The position numbers and the translations under genes are program-made. The notes below the pieces were generated by a model. The model was not told the origin of the DNA, searched no databases, and worked only from the letters and a program-made list of their open reading frames with translations. Below, piece by piece: positions 18,012-26,948 of a stretch of 64,000 nt of DNA. Location: NCBI RefSeq assembly GCF_000176135.1, contig NZ_ACZN01000016.1, positions 1 through 64,000 on the forward strand. The letters are read 5' to 3'. This stretch comes from Vibrio coralliilyticus ATCC BAA-450. Lineage in GTDB: Bacteria; Pseudomonadota; Gammaproteobacteria; Enterobacterales; Vibrionaceae. The stretch's first letter is position 1; every line of letters starts with the position of its first letter.

Positions 18012-18494
18012 TTATTCGAACTGAGTCTGCCAACCTTTGAGGATCTGATTAATCTGGTGCTTCTGGTTCGAGTTCATGCCTTTTACCAGTTTTTGCTGCA
18101 CTTCAGCATGCTCTTCAATGATTTTATCAATCAAGGTGAATCCTTCATCCGTCAGTTGCACAGTAACACTGCGTCGGTCTTCTTTACTGTGCTCACGCAC
18201 AATCAGGCTTTTAGACTCTAATTTATCCAGACGATTGGTCATCGCACCAGAAGTCAGCATCATTGAATCAATTAATTCAGAAGGGGTCAGGCGGAATGGT
18301 GAGCCACTGCGACGTAAGGTCGCCAGTACATCAAACTCACCTAGCTTTAAGTCATAGCGCTTATGTAATTGCGTGACTTCCGTTTCCATATATTTGGCAA
18401 TTCTGAGCAGCCTGCCCATGATGGCCATGGGTTCAGTATCTAATTCGGGCTTTTCCTTTGCCCATTGATCGACCACTCTATCTATAGCGTCCAT
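18012..18494 (-). CDS. MarR family regulator
   Basis: A 160-residue MarR-type winged-helix protein. The DNA-binding region lies around residues 70-110 (LTPSELIDSMMLTSGAMTNR, then the wing VREHSKEDRRSVTVQLT). It is divergent from the EamA exporter gene, and two matching inverted repeats lie between them, the standard arrangement of a MarR repressor controlling itself and an exporter. The effector is unknown. Confidence 0.9.
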   Translation of the reverse strand: MDAIDRVVDQWAKEKPELDTEPMAIMGRLLRIAKYMETEVTQLHKRYDLKLGEFDVLATLRRSGSPFRLTPSELIDSMMLTSGAMTNRLDKLESKSLIVREHSKEDRRSVTVQLTDEGFTLIDKIIEEHAEVQQKLVKGMNSNQKHQINQILKGWQTQFE

Positions 18495-18530
18495 GAACAG
18501 ATTTCTCCACTAAGAAAATGACGTTTCGAA

Positions 18531-18550
18531 GTATCTTAACATAAAGATAC
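18531..18550. promoter_or_regulatory. MarR operator 1
   Basis: GTATCTTAACATAAAGATAC has 7-bp inverted arms around a 6-base centre. It lies 37 bases before the marR start and shares TATCTTAAC-TAAAGATA with operator 2. Confidence 0.7.
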
Positions 18551-18589
18551 TTTACAAACAGAACTTTTAGGCGTACATTCACGCAAAAA

Positions 18590-18607
18590 TATCTTAACGT
18601 AAAGATA
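18590..18607. promoter_or_regulatory. MarR operator 2
   Basis: TATCTTAACGTAAAGATA repeats operator 1, 58 bp away centre to centre, and ends 8 bases before the EamA start. A bound protein would cover the exporter's ribosome binding site region or promoter. Confidence 0.7.
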
Positions 18608-18614
18608 AAAGATT

Positions 18615-19514
18615 ATGAATATATTACTGGCTATGATCCCCGCCTTCTTCTGGGGAACAACATACGCAGTGACACAGTATAGTTTGACCGACTGGCCTCC
18701 ACTACTACTTGGCGCCATTCGAGCATTGCCTGCCGGACTATTGTTACTGATGATTAAGCCGTCTCTGCCAAAAAAAGGAGACTGGCAAATTCTCTTCAGT
18801 CTTGGACTGATTAACATTGCGACCTTCTTCGGTCTGATTTTTGTTATGGCATTAACCCTGCCCTCGGCAATCTCAGGTGTCGGTATGGTGTCTGTACCGG
18901 TATTTGCCATGGTGTACAACTGGGTGGTCAACAAAAACCGTCCAAACTCTATTCAAGCTGTCTGTGGTGCTGCGTTGGTTGGTCTGGCGTGGATGCTATT
19001 CTCTCCAGGCTCCATCAGCCTCGACCCGATTGGTTTGGGTGCCATGCTGGCTGCCATCATGTGTATTGTTGCGGGTAGCTCTCTGACCAAGTCATTGGGC
19101 AATCGCATGCACTGGTGGACAGTACTGACATGGCAACTGATTCTCGGTGGTGCAATTTTGTCTGTTGCGGCAGGATTTCAGGCTGTCGTGGACCCAGCGC
19201 AATACAGCAACGCACTGGGGAATTTCTCACTACATAATGGCTTAGGTTTATTGTGGGTGGTAGGTCTTAATACGGCACTGGGATACGGCATGTACGTGTG
19301 GCTGCTGCAACGCATGACAGTGGTAGACTTTACCTTTGGTGGTATTGCCAACCCAATTGCTGGCATCTTAACGGGACTGGTGCTGCTGGGTGAATCCTTT
19401 AGCCCATTCCAGTACAGCTTGATGATTGGCATGATTGTGATGTCGCTTCTGCCACAGGCTATACTGGCACTGAGACAAAACAAGCCGTCGCCAGCACAAT
19501 GTAAATCTAGCTGA
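18615..19514 (+). CDS. EamA/DMT family transporter
   Basis: A 299-residue integral membrane protein with about ten transmembrane segments in two EamA repeats (roughly residues 1-135 and 145-290), typical of drug/metabolite exporters. The first repeat starts MIPAFFWGTTYAVTQYSL, and the second ends near LLGESFSPFQYSLMIGMIVM. It is divergent from the marR gene, which probably represses it. The transported compound is unknown. Confidence 0.9.
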   Translation: MNILLAMIPAFFWGTTYAVTQYSLTDWPPLLLGAIRALPAGLLLLMIKPSLPKKGDWQILFSLGLINIATFFGLIFVMALTLPSAISGVGMVSVPVFAMVYNWVVNKNRPNSIQAVCGAALVGLAWMLFSPGSISLDPIGLGAMLAAIMCIVAGSSLTKSLGNRMHWWTVLTWQLILGGAILSVAAGFQAVVDPAQYSNALGNFSLHNGLGLLWVVGLNTALGYGMYVWLLQRMTVVDFTFGGIANPIAGILTGLVLLGESFSPFQYSLMIGMIVMSLLPQAILALRQNKPSPAQCKSS

Positions 19515-19531
19515 GCAGATTACATCTATTG

Positions 19532-19560
19532 AAAAGGGCCACGTTAATGTGGCCCTTTTT
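19532..19560. terminator. Bidirectional terminator
   Basis: AAAAGGGCCAC and GTGGCCCTTTTT arms around a 5-base loop lie between the convergent EamA and GGDEF-EAL genes. The T-run is present on both strands. Confidence 0.92.
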
Positions 19561-19562
19561 GA

Positions 19563-22046
19563 TTAACTAAAGGTGTCAGAAACAATGGCTGACTGTTCAA
19601 TTGAATGAAGATAGTTAATCCACTCTTCGACTGGCAGAGGTTTAGCAAAATAATACCCCTGTGCACATCGGCAGCCAATCTGACGTAGGGTCTCTACATG
19701 AGACTCGGTTTCTACCCCTTCGGCAATCACTGAAAACTCAAGAATTTGTGCCAACTTAAGCACCGCTCGGGTAATTTCGTAGTCAACTTTTGAGGAATTC
19801 ACATCTTCGATAAAACTCCGATCAAGCTTGATGCAATCTGCTGACAGATTTTTGAGTACCGACAGTGAAGAGTAGCCTGTTCCAAAGTCATCAATCGCAA
19901 TCTTGTAGCCTTTCTCACGCAAGGTCGCAATAGTTCTAACGCAGGTTTCAAAATCACGCATCATGTCGCGTTCTGTGATTTCCAGTAGCAACTGATGCGG
20001 CTGGCAGTCGGTGTCATCCAATATCTGTTGCAACTGTTCAGCTAAATCAGTTCGATAGAACATACGCGCTGAAAAGTTGATAGAGAACAGCACACCTTGC
20101 AAATCGATACCCGCTCGCTGCCACTGAGTGATCAGATTCGCGACTTTTCTGAATACCCATTTATCGATCTCAGTAATTAAATCCGTTTTCTCGGCCACTT
20201 CAAGGAATTCAGCCGGTGGCAGCATCCCCAATTTAGGATGATTCCAGCGCACCAATGCCTCGGCCCCAACAATGGTGTTTGAGTCTAAATCGACCTTGGG
20301 TTGGAAATACACCACTAGCTCTTCATTAGCAATCGCTTGACGAAGGCCGATATTGGTCTCAACCAAGTCCGTCACTTCATGGGTCATCTTATCCGCGTAG
20401 ACTTTGTACTGATCTCGGCCACATCGCTTCGCGTGGTACATAGCCGTATCCGCATTACGCACTAAGGTTTCACCATCCTTACCATGGAGTGGGAACTCAC
20501 ATACACCGATACTGGTAGAGACAAAAATCAGGTTGTCTTCAATGTAATACGGCTTGCGCAGCGCTTTGTTGATTCGCTCCGCCAGGGCTTCACCATCTTT
20601 GAGATTGGCATCAGAGATAACAATCATAAACTCATCACCGCCCATACGTGCGACAAACCCTGAGTCTCCAATAATCTTCGTCAGAATTTCAGAAATGTTT
20701 ACTAGTAAGTTGTCCCCAGAAGCATGACCCAAAGAATCATTGATGGTTTTGAACTCGTCAGTATCGAGGTAGAGTAGAACGAAAGGAGCGCCACTTTGTT
20801 TGCTCTGTGCGATTTCACGTTCAAGCTGTTTCGTTGCCAATAAGCGGTTAGCCAAACCAGTCAGCGGATCATGGTGCGCGAGAAAGTCGAAATTCTTTTT
20901 CTCATCATGCAGCTCTAAATAAGCATCTGACAGACGAGAAGCCATGTTGTTGTAGGCACTTTCTATGTGTCCCCACTCGTCTTGGCGCCCTAAGTCGATC
21001 GGTTTTTTAATTGAGTCAGACTCAAGGCGATCAAAACCGTCCTTCAAATCATCAAGTGGTTTTCGAATATGACGACGCACCACATGACTCACCAACAATA
21101 CTGACAGCAGAACTGCAGCAACACTCATGGTGACGGCATTGAGTCGCGATGCTTCTATCTCTTTTTCCAGCTTTTTGGTTAACTCAAGCGCCTGATTTAG
21201 TACTCGCGCTTCCGTGTTCTCGACCATGTTCAGTAGCTGAGTTTGTGCATCCACCAGCGAGGCCATCACAATCCAACGCTGTTCCAGATTAGCGCGAATA
21301 CGTCTCAAGGCTGCGTTATAGCGTTTAACCGTACGATTGATACGTTTCTTCTGTGACACGACCGCTTCAGTTTTGATATCGACGTTTTCCAGATGAAGCA
21401 GGAAGATATCGAGCTCTTTTTCAACTTCAATCAACAGCACTTTTTCTGTTTCAGGGGTGATTCGGCTGTGTATATCACCGACCATTTTACCGGCAGAAAG
21501 AAACGCTTCGCGCAACATATTCACTAGGTCTAACTCATTGTTATAGCGCATAAAGTCAGGCTCATTAATGTGGCGAAGCTTGCTGTCAGCAATCGCAAGT
21601 TCCAGTTGATCCAACTGCTCTGCTAAGGTGTCGTCAATCTCATGAGTTTGCTTAAGAATACGATTTAACGCTAAAGAACTACCCAGAAAGCGATGGAAGC
21701 TTTCGATAAATGCATCAATCTTGAGTGAGAACTCCTGATTAGTAGAGAGGTCGCGCAGTCGCTGAAGTTGGAAGTCGACATTAAAAGCTTCTTCCGACAA
21801 GGTGGTTTCACTGAACAAGAACGTCTGCTCAAGCAGCTTAACCCTTGAAGTCAGAGCAAATACCCGCCGACTGATCTCGGAGTTCACGATCAGATCTGAC
21901 ACATGCGATGTGGTCTCCGTTTTAAGAGTCGACTCAACAGAGTGGAGCGAGCGAATGACCATAAACACCGCGAAGCTGACGATCAGCAAAGAAAGCAGGT
22001 TGGAAACAATCAAGCGCTGAGTTAGGTTGATAGGGCTGAATTTCAT
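19563..22046 (-). CDS. Membrane GGDEF-EAL protein (dual c-di-GMP enzyme)
   Basis: The protein (827 residues from the chosen start) has a membrane segment at about 12-32, a roughly 265-residue helical periplasmic region, a second membrane segment near 300-320, a HAMP domain, then GGDEF and EAL domains. The cyclase motif MGGDEF is intact near residue 468 and the phosphodiesterase motif GAEALVRWNHP near 594, so both synthesis and breakdown of c-di-GMP are possible. The ATG at 22046 overlaps the stop of the binding-protein gene (ATGA), with GGAAG 5 bases upstream, so the two are translationally coupled. By analogy with NspS-MbaA, the binding protein probably regulates this enzyme from the periplasm; that is inference. 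Confidence 0.9.
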   Translation of the reverse strand: MKFSPINLTQRLIVSNLLSLLIVSFAVFMVIRSLHSVESTLKTETTSHVSDLIVNSEISRRVFALTSRVKLLEQTFLFSETTLSEEAFNVDFQLQRLRDLSTNQEFSLKIDAFIESFHRFLGSSLALNRILKQTHEIDDTLAEQLDQLELAIADSKLRHINEPDFMRYNNELDLVNMLREAFLSAGKMVGDIHSRITPETEKVLLIEVEKELDIFLLHLENVDIKTEAVVSQKKRINRTVKRYNAALRRIRANLEQRWIVMASLVDAQTQLLNMVENTEARVLNQALELTKKLEKEIEASRLNAVTMSVAAVLLSVLLVSHVVRRHIRKPLDDLKDGFDRLESDSIKKPIDLGRQDEWGHIESAYNNMASRLSDAYLELHDEKKNFDFLAHHDPLTGLANRLLATKQLEREIAQSKQSGAPFVLLYLDTDEFKTINDSLGHASGDNLLVNISEILTKIIGDSGFVARMGGDEFMIVISDANLKDGEALAERINKALRKPYYIEDNLIFVSTSIGVCEFPLHGKDGETLVRNADTAMYHAKRCGRDQYKVYADKMTHEVTDLVETNIGLRQAIANEELVVYFQPKVDLDSNTIVGAEALVRWNHPKLGMLPPAEFLEVAEKTDLITEIDKWVFRKVANLITQWQRAGIDLQGVLFSINFSARMFYRTDLAEQLQQILDDTDCQPHQLLLEITERDMMRDFETCVRTIATLREKGYKIAIDDFGTGYSSLSVLKNLSADCIKLDRSFIEDVNSSKVDYEITRAVLKLAQILEFSVIAEGVETESHVETLRQIGCRCAQGYYFAKPLPVEEWINYLHSIEQSAIVSDTFS

Positions 22047-23161
22047 TGCGGCTTCCATATACTCAGATACGCTTCGCGATAGCCGTTTTGCGGATCATAA
22101 ATCCCCGTATCTTTTTGACTGATTAACTCTGCAACATTGTCAGGCGTGACTAGGTGTACAGGGGCGGAGTAACCGCTAGGCGGCATGTTATGAAAGGCTC
22201 GATTAAGCTCATCAATGATTTGCCAACCTTGTAGATAAAGGGGCTCAGGTACAGTGGCAAGCTGAAAGAAATCACTGTCGATACGCTTGTACGCTGCTTT
22301 ACTGCCATCTCCAGCAGAGATGTTCTGTGGAATAGGCTTGTTCTCTTCTAAAATCGACTCCAAAGAAGGAATCGCGTAATCAATGTACAGATCGTTGATG
22401 GCGAGTATGTGGGTAATTTCATCGCCATGTTTTTCCCACAATTGATCGAGTACAGCTGGCATTTGTTCAGCAATTTTATCCAACGGTAGCGCTTTAAGCT
22501 CTAACACTTTACACGTTTCACAGCGCTCAATTGCCGCAACCATAGCATCAGACTTAATCGTCGCGATCTTGTAGTTCGGATCGGTAAACACCAACGCATT
22601 CACCAAGCCATTGGAGTTAACGATGGCCAGTAATGCAGCTACCTCCGCAACAGCCAATGGATCAGTGGTGATGTTCATGTACAAGCCAATATCTGGATTG
22701 CCCCCTGCTAGCTCCGTGGCATGCCAACCAATAACCGTAATGCCTAAGCTTTCAGCAAGTTTGAGAATATCTTTATGTCGGTGCGCATCAATGCCACCTA
22801 ACACAATCGCATCGGGTTCAAAGCCAATCGCCTTTCTTATGGCGGCCCCCTGGCGCACCTCTGAACCGAGACCGTCAATAAACCTTAAGTGCCAATCCAA
22901 GTGAGAAATAGCCTCAGACATGCCTTTCGCAACGCCATACACACCGCCATTGCGAAGGTCTGAAGCAACGAAAATGATGTTTCTGTCGTGAACAATTTTA
23001 GGGCCAGAACTAGGTCCATCCCACGCCTGATCGCTAGCTATTGCAAGCGTTACTTTATCTTTGGCATAGGTAAAAAAATCGGTGTCAGTTGTGTCTGCAA
23101 ATAACGGCAAGCTACAAACAGAGGCGAGCAACACGCTCGCCAAAATTAAAACTTTATGCAT
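22043..23161 (-). CDS. Periplasmic sugar-type binding protein, sensor partner of GGDEF-EAL
   Basis: A 372-residue type I periplasmic binding protein (ribose/galactose-binding superfamily). The signal peptide ends near FADTTD (residue 22). The core carries a PDAIVLGGIDAHRH segment near residue 112 and ITVIGWHATELAG near 137. No ABC permease or ATPase gene is adjacent; instead its stop overlaps the start of the membrane GGDEF-EAL gene, pointing to a signalling rather than a transport role. The ligand is unknown. A second, LuxP-like binding-protein gene starts divergently about 80 bases away. Confidence 0.85.
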   Translation of the reverse strand: MHKVLILASVLLASVCSLPLFADTTDTDFFTYAKDKVTLAIASDQAWDGPSSGPKIVHDRNIIFVASDLRNGGVYGVAKGMSEAISHLDWHLRFIDGLGSEVRQGAAIRKAIGFEPDAIVLGGIDAHRHKDILKLAESLGITVIGWHATELAGGNPDIGLYMNITTDPLAVAEVAALLAIVNSNGLVNALVFTDPNYKIATIKSDAMVAAIERCETCKVLELKALPLDKIAEQMPAVLDQLWEKHGDEITHILAINDLYIDYAIPSLESILEENKPIPQNISAGDGSKAAYKRIDSDFFQLATVPEPLYLQGWQIIDELNRAFHNMPPSGYSAPVHLVTPDNVAELISQKDTGIYDPQNGYREAYLSIWKPQ

Positions 23162-23243
23162 ATTAATTATAAAAATCTTTAACTCATAATTTTTATATAT
23201 TTATAATAATGTTAATACACAATCAAAACATTTGGTAACAAGT

Positions 23244-24341
23244 ATGCGATTTCACGTTAATAGAGTGCTAACAGCCGTGCTGACGGGTACTCTATGTGTT
23301 TCATCTTTTGCTTTTAGTTCAGAGACTTCCCACACTCAACAAGATAAAATCAAGCTTGAAACATTTCAAAAGACAGTCAGTGGGGAACCGGTCCCTTTAA
23401 ACAGGCCTTCAGCCGATAAACCAATCAAAATCGCCTTAATTTACCCAAGTGCGGATATTTCTGATTTCTGGGTACGCAACTACACGGCTCTAGTCAAACG
23501 CCTCGAAGATCTCGACGTACCTTTTGAAATCGTTCAATACACCTCTAAACAAATCGAACACTCATTGCAAACGCAATACACCAAACAGGTGTTAAACGCT
23601 GCTAAGCCCTACGATTTCGTGATTTTTGGCCCGTCAGAACTCGGCTTGCAGTCAGGAAACATCCAGAAGTTGTCTGCCTCCGATAAGTTCAAAACCTTTA
23701 TCTGGGCTTTCCATACTCCAGATTCTCAGTGGCAGCACCAGCCAGATGCGTGGTTTGATTTCTCCAGTGCAATGGGCGCAGAGGTATTGTGTGAACACGT
23801 TGTCAAACACCTAGGTAACGAGGTCGACTTTGCAGCCAATCGAGGTATTCCTGGCATTACAGATACCCAACGTTCTCAAGGGTTTATTGACTGTGTAGAA
23901 GAAAAAGGAGACTGGCTGACAGCCTATGAGCATTTCGGTCAGTACCAAAAACTCGGCGGCGCTGATGGTGTCAAACTGGTGCTGGATAATTTCCCTGAAG
24001 TCACCATGATTCACAACGCGAATACTGCGATGACAATGGGCGCGGTAGATGCCTTAGGGGAAGCAGGGAAGCTCTCTGACATTTATGTGACTGGCTGGGG
24101 TGGAACAGCGAAAGAAATTGAAAAAATACGCTCTGATGAATTAGATGCGACGCCGATGCGCATGAGCGATGATCTCGGCGTCGCAACAGCTGAAGCCATC
24201 AAATTTCATCTGGAAAGTCGAGCAGAAGAATTACCACAGATCTATCTTGGCCGCATTACCGTCGTGCATAGTGACATGGACCATACTGAGCTCGATAAAC
24301 TGACACGTGAAGCCTTTCGATACTCGGGGTCAAATAATTAA
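23244..24341 (+). CDS. LuxP-like periplasmic binding protein
   Basis: A 365-residue binding protein with signal peptide that resembles LuxP, the autoinducer-2 receptor of vibrios: IKIALIYPSADISDFWVRN near residue 60, VTGWGGTAKEIEKIRSDELD, MRMSDDLGVATAEAIK and the terminal AFRYSGSNN all have close LuxP counterparts. Of the LuxP ligand contacts as I remember them, Ser79, Trp82, Arg215, Thr266, Trp289 and Arg310 appear kept, but Gln77, Asn159 and Asp267 appear changed (to Asp, Ala, Ala). No LuxQ gene is next to it; the neighbouring module is a GGDEF-EAL protein with its own binding protein. The ATG at 23244 is preferred over the TTG at 23232. Ligand unknown. Confidence 0.82.
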   Translation: MRFHVNRVLTAVLTGTLCVSSFAFSSETSHTQQDKIKLETFQKTVSGEPVPLNRPSADKPIKIALIYPSADISDFWVRNYTALVKRLEDLDVPFEIVQYTSKQIEHSLQTQYTKQVLNAAKPYDFVIFGPSELGLQSGNIQKLSASDKFKTFIWAFHTPDSQWQHQPDAWFDFSSAMGAEVLCEHVVKHLGNEVDFAANRGIPGITDTQRSQGFIDCVEEKGDWLTAYEHFGQYQKLGGADGVKLVLDNFPEVTMIHNANTAMTMGAVDALGEAGKLSDIYVTGWGGTAKEIEKIRSDELDATPMRMSDDLGVATAEAIKFHLESRAEELPQIYLGRITVVHSDMDHTELDKLTREAFRYSGSNN

Positions 24342-24365
24342 GAGCATTCACCACCAATAAGCACA

Positions 24366-24390
24366 AACGCCATGACAATGTCATGGCGTT
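24366..24390. terminator. Hairpin terminator between convergent genes
   Basis: AACGCCATGACA and TGTCATGGCGTT are perfect 12-bp arms around a single base. It separates the LuxP-like gene from the convergent Nudix gene; the T-tract is short. Confidence 0.65.
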
Positions 24391-24394
24391 TCAC

Positions 24395-24407
24395 TTTACA
24401 CTGTAAA
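24395..24407. promoter_or_regulatory. parS2 partition site
   Basis: TTTACACTGTAAA is an exact match to the Vibrio chromosome II ParB2 site TTTACANTGTAAA. It lies about 18 kb left of the parAB genes, in an intergenic gap. Confidence 0.9.
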
Positions 24408-24422
24408 CACAAGTTCTCACTG

Positions 24423-25040
24423 TTAATCAACGTAAATAGGCTTATCAGGGTTGGCGAGATAGTCAAACATCATCTCGATGTCTTCGACTAATACGCGTCC
24501 TTGGGAGAGTTGAGGAAGCTCATCCGGTGCAAAAAATTCAATCTCAGAAATCTCAATATTAGTCGTCGCGTCACCAGATACAAAATCGCACAGAAAGAAT
24601 AACTTATAGATATGAAACGGAAACTCAGGTTGATAGTTATGTATCGCACGATCTTTCACCGCCACCAGCCGAGGGTTATTCACCACATAACCCGACTCTT
24701 CCAATACTTCACGCACAACACCTGCTTTCGGTGTTTCACATACATCACCCCAACCACCGGGTAGCGTCCAGCAATTATCCTCTCTTTCTCTGACTAAGAG
24801 TATTTTTCCATCCTTGATCACCGCAGCACGTAGATCTATTTTTGGTGTTGGATAACCTGATTCCGGAATAAACAGTTTCTGTACCTGCTCAACTGGGCTG
24901 CCACTCAAATGAGCAAACATTTGATGGGCAATCTCATCTAACTGGTGGTAGCGCTCCAGATCGTACTTATCTCTACCATACGTTTCGCCAGCCTGTGCGA
25001 TAGCTTTAATTTGTTTAGCCCAATCTAACCAAGGTTGCAT
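24423..25040 (-). CDS. Nudix hydrolase
   Basis: A 205-residue Nudix enzyme. The N-terminal 60 residues (PWLDWAKQIKAIAQAGETYG) match the helical domain often found before Nudix domains that act on nucleoside-diphosphate-linked compounds such as ADP-ribose. The Nudix box occupies about residues 95-118 (GGWGDVCETPKAG followed by REVLEESGY), with all metal-binding glutamates present. It probably hydrolyses an NDP-X substrate in the cytoplasm. It is a single-gene unit whose stop lies 16 bases from a parS2 site. Confidence 0.9.
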   Translation of the reverse strand: MQPWLDWAKQIKAIAQAGETYGRDKYDLERYHQLDEIAHQMFAHLSGSPVEQVQKLFIPESGYPTPKIDLRAAVIKDGKILLVREREDNCWTLPGGWGDVCETPKAGVVREVLEESGYVVNNPRLVAVKDRAIHNYQPEFPFHIYKLFFLCDFVSGDATTNIEISEIEFFAPDELPQLSQGRVLVEDIEMMFDYLANPDKPIYVD

Positions 25041-25117
25041 TTACGTTGACCTTCAAAAATCCAAAGTTAGCGTCCATAATAACGCTTTCGCTGGGCAGGT
25101 ATTCGCTGATCATCTCA

Positions 25118-26029
25118 CTACTGGCATTTTTCACCAGATTCTGACCAAGCTCCATTCAGCAATAACTCATAGAAGCACCGCGCTGCTGGGCCGGTTTTGG
25201 CCCCTTTGGGTAGAGTAAGATGAAGCGGGACCTGATAACAGTCACTCTCCTCCACATTAAGTACTTGCAGTTGTCCCTGATTTCGCTTGGCAACAATGTG
25301 AGTCGGCAAACGGCAAAAACCCACACCCTGCTCTACCGCGCGAAAGGCGTGGTCAAAGTTATCGACAGTAATTCTCTGGTTGGATTTCAGCCAGCCGACA
25401 TTTTGCGCCTGCTCATTGGTTTGAGGCGCGCCAAGATCGCGAATAACGATCTGACAATGCGTTGCGAAATCAGCCATAGTTAGACTCGCTTGCTGAGCAA
25501 GCGGGTGTTCAGTCGACACAACAGGAACCATGCTGGTCAGCGCAAATGCCTGTGCCGGATAGTTGGTGACTGGTAGGGTAATGATGGCAATATCAGCCTG
25601 TGCACTAGTGACCATGTCAGATGTTTTCGATAGTGACGTTTCCACAACCTGAATCGAAGTCGCGCTGTTTTGCCTGAGGTAATGTGCCATTGGACGATAA
25701 AGCAAAAACGGATCGCACAAGTGATCCATTGCAACAGTTATTTCAGACTCAACGCCAGCTGCGATCTGCTGGCTAAGATCCTCAAGTTCTCTTGCCTGAT
25801 CCAGCATGCTATTTGCTCTACGCAGCAGAGACTGGCCATGGTCAGTCAATGTTGCTCGCTTACCTTTTACTTCAACAAGCTGAACACTGAGTTGCTCTTC
25901 CAGCTTTTTGACCGAGTAAATCAAGGTCGTATGGCTCTTATTGAGTGCGACCGCGGCGGCCTGAATGCTACCAGCTCTGTCTATCTCACGAAGCGTGACC
26001 CATTGCTCTAACGTGCTTTTTAGTCTCAC
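25118..26029 (-). CDS. LysR family regulator
   Basis: A 303-residue LysR-type regulator with GTG start. The winged helix is at residues 1-62 (SIQAAAVALNKSHTTLIYSV), and the effector domain begins near residue 92 (ESEITVAMDHLCDPFLLY). It is divergent from the ydhR-like pair across 118 bases and so is their likely regulator. The inducer is unknown. Confidence 0.88.
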   Translation of the reverse strand: MRLKSTLEQWVTLREIDRAGSIQAAAVALNKSHTTLIYSVKKLEEQLSVQLVEVKGKRATLTDHGQSLLRRANSMLDQARELEDLSQQIAAGVESEITVAMDHLCDPFLLYRPMAHYLRQNSATSIQVVETSLSKTSDMVTSAQADIAIITLPVTNYPAQAFALTSMVPVVSTEHPLAQQASLTMADFATHCQIVIRDLGAPQTNEQAQNVGWLKSNQRITVDNFDHAFRAVEQGVGFCRLPTHIVAKRNQGQLQVLNVEESDCYQVPLHLTLPKGAKTGPAARCFYELLLNGAWSESGEKCQ

Positions 26030-26147
26030 CGCTTTAACCTGTCAGTTTTTTAGACAATTATACGCAATATTATGAACTTTTCTGTTTATTTTTTATAGGC
26101 AACAATCATCCCAACAGCAACCAAACACCACTTACGGAGAAACCATC

Positions 26148-26465
26148 ATGAAACTATTGCAAGTCGATTTTGAATACCACGGTCCGATGGGAGAAGAAAT
26201 GTCTCAGGCGCTGATAAAGCTGGCTGAGTCAATCAATCGCGAACCGGGCATGATCTGGAAAATCTGGACTGAGAGTAAAGCTGAAAAGCTCGGCGGTGGA
26301 ATCTACCTGTTTGAAGATGAAACCTGCGCTCAACGCTATCTTGAGATGCACGCTGCACGCTTAAAACAAATGGGGGTCGCAGAAGTACGCGGCATTATCT
26401 TCGACATCAACCAACCACTGACAGCCATAAACCAAGGCCCTGTCAATCAGCAGGTAGTACAATGA
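26148..26465 (+). CDS. YdhR family putative monooxygenase
   Basis: The 105-residue protein matches the YdhR family: a dimeric ferredoxin-like fold with KLLQVDFEYHGPMGEEM at the start and PGMIWKIWTE near residue 33. YdhR-type proteins are annotated as monooxygenases by structural likeness to ActVA-Orf6; their reaction is not established. It overlaps the next, membrane protein gene by 4 bases and is probably under the divergent LysR. Confidence 0.85.
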   Translation: MKLLQVDFEYHGPMGEEMSQALIKLAESINREPGMIWKIWTESKAEKLGGGIYLFEDETCAQRYLEMHAARLKQMGVAEVRGIIFDINQPLTAINQGPVNQQVVQ

Positions 26466-26833
26466 ACAACAAAACCTTCCTAACCCTACATGGCGGTATT
26501 TATACTGCCTTTGCTATCGCCCTATTCTTTCTGCCCCATGTGATGTGGCCGATGTATGGCGTAGAAATTAATGATCAATACGCCTACTTCTTATCTCAAC
26601 ATACCAGCATCTTTTTGGGCGGGGTGGCAGCTGTCAGTTTGTTGCTGCGCCACATTGAACACAGAGAAACAATGCGTCAGCTGTTTAAAGCTCTGGTGGT
26701 GACCAACCTACTTGGCCTCGTAATCACCGGCTACGCAGGGTTTATCGGCATTTTTGTCGGTTTTGGCTGGAGTGACCCGGCGTTTTTCACTCTGCTGACC
26801 ATACTGAGCTATCGGCAACTCGCCCAGCAATAA
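26462..26833 (+). CDS. Small integral membrane protein
   Basis: A 123-residue hydrophobic protein with four predicted membrane helices (about residues 8-26, 45-62, 77-95 and 98-115). Its start overlaps the ydhR-like stop (ATGA), so the two are coupled. I do not recognise a named family; similar four-helix proteins sit beside oxidoreductase genes. No function is proposed. Confidence 0.7.
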   Translation: MNNKTFLTLHGGIYTAFAIALFFLPHVMWPMYGVEINDQYAYFLSQHTSIFLGGVAAVSLLLRHIEHRETMRQLFKALVVTNLLGLVITGYAGFIGIFVGFGWSDPAFFTLLTILSYRQLAQQ

Positions 26834-26948
26834 CGTAGTGACGAGCGCCTCTTATGATTAGGCGCATCGTCCTTGTCTCGCCTTTCATCCATTTACTGCG
26901 TAGAATACGCGCTCTTTTCCATCCCCAAACATTTATAGGCAGACAAGT

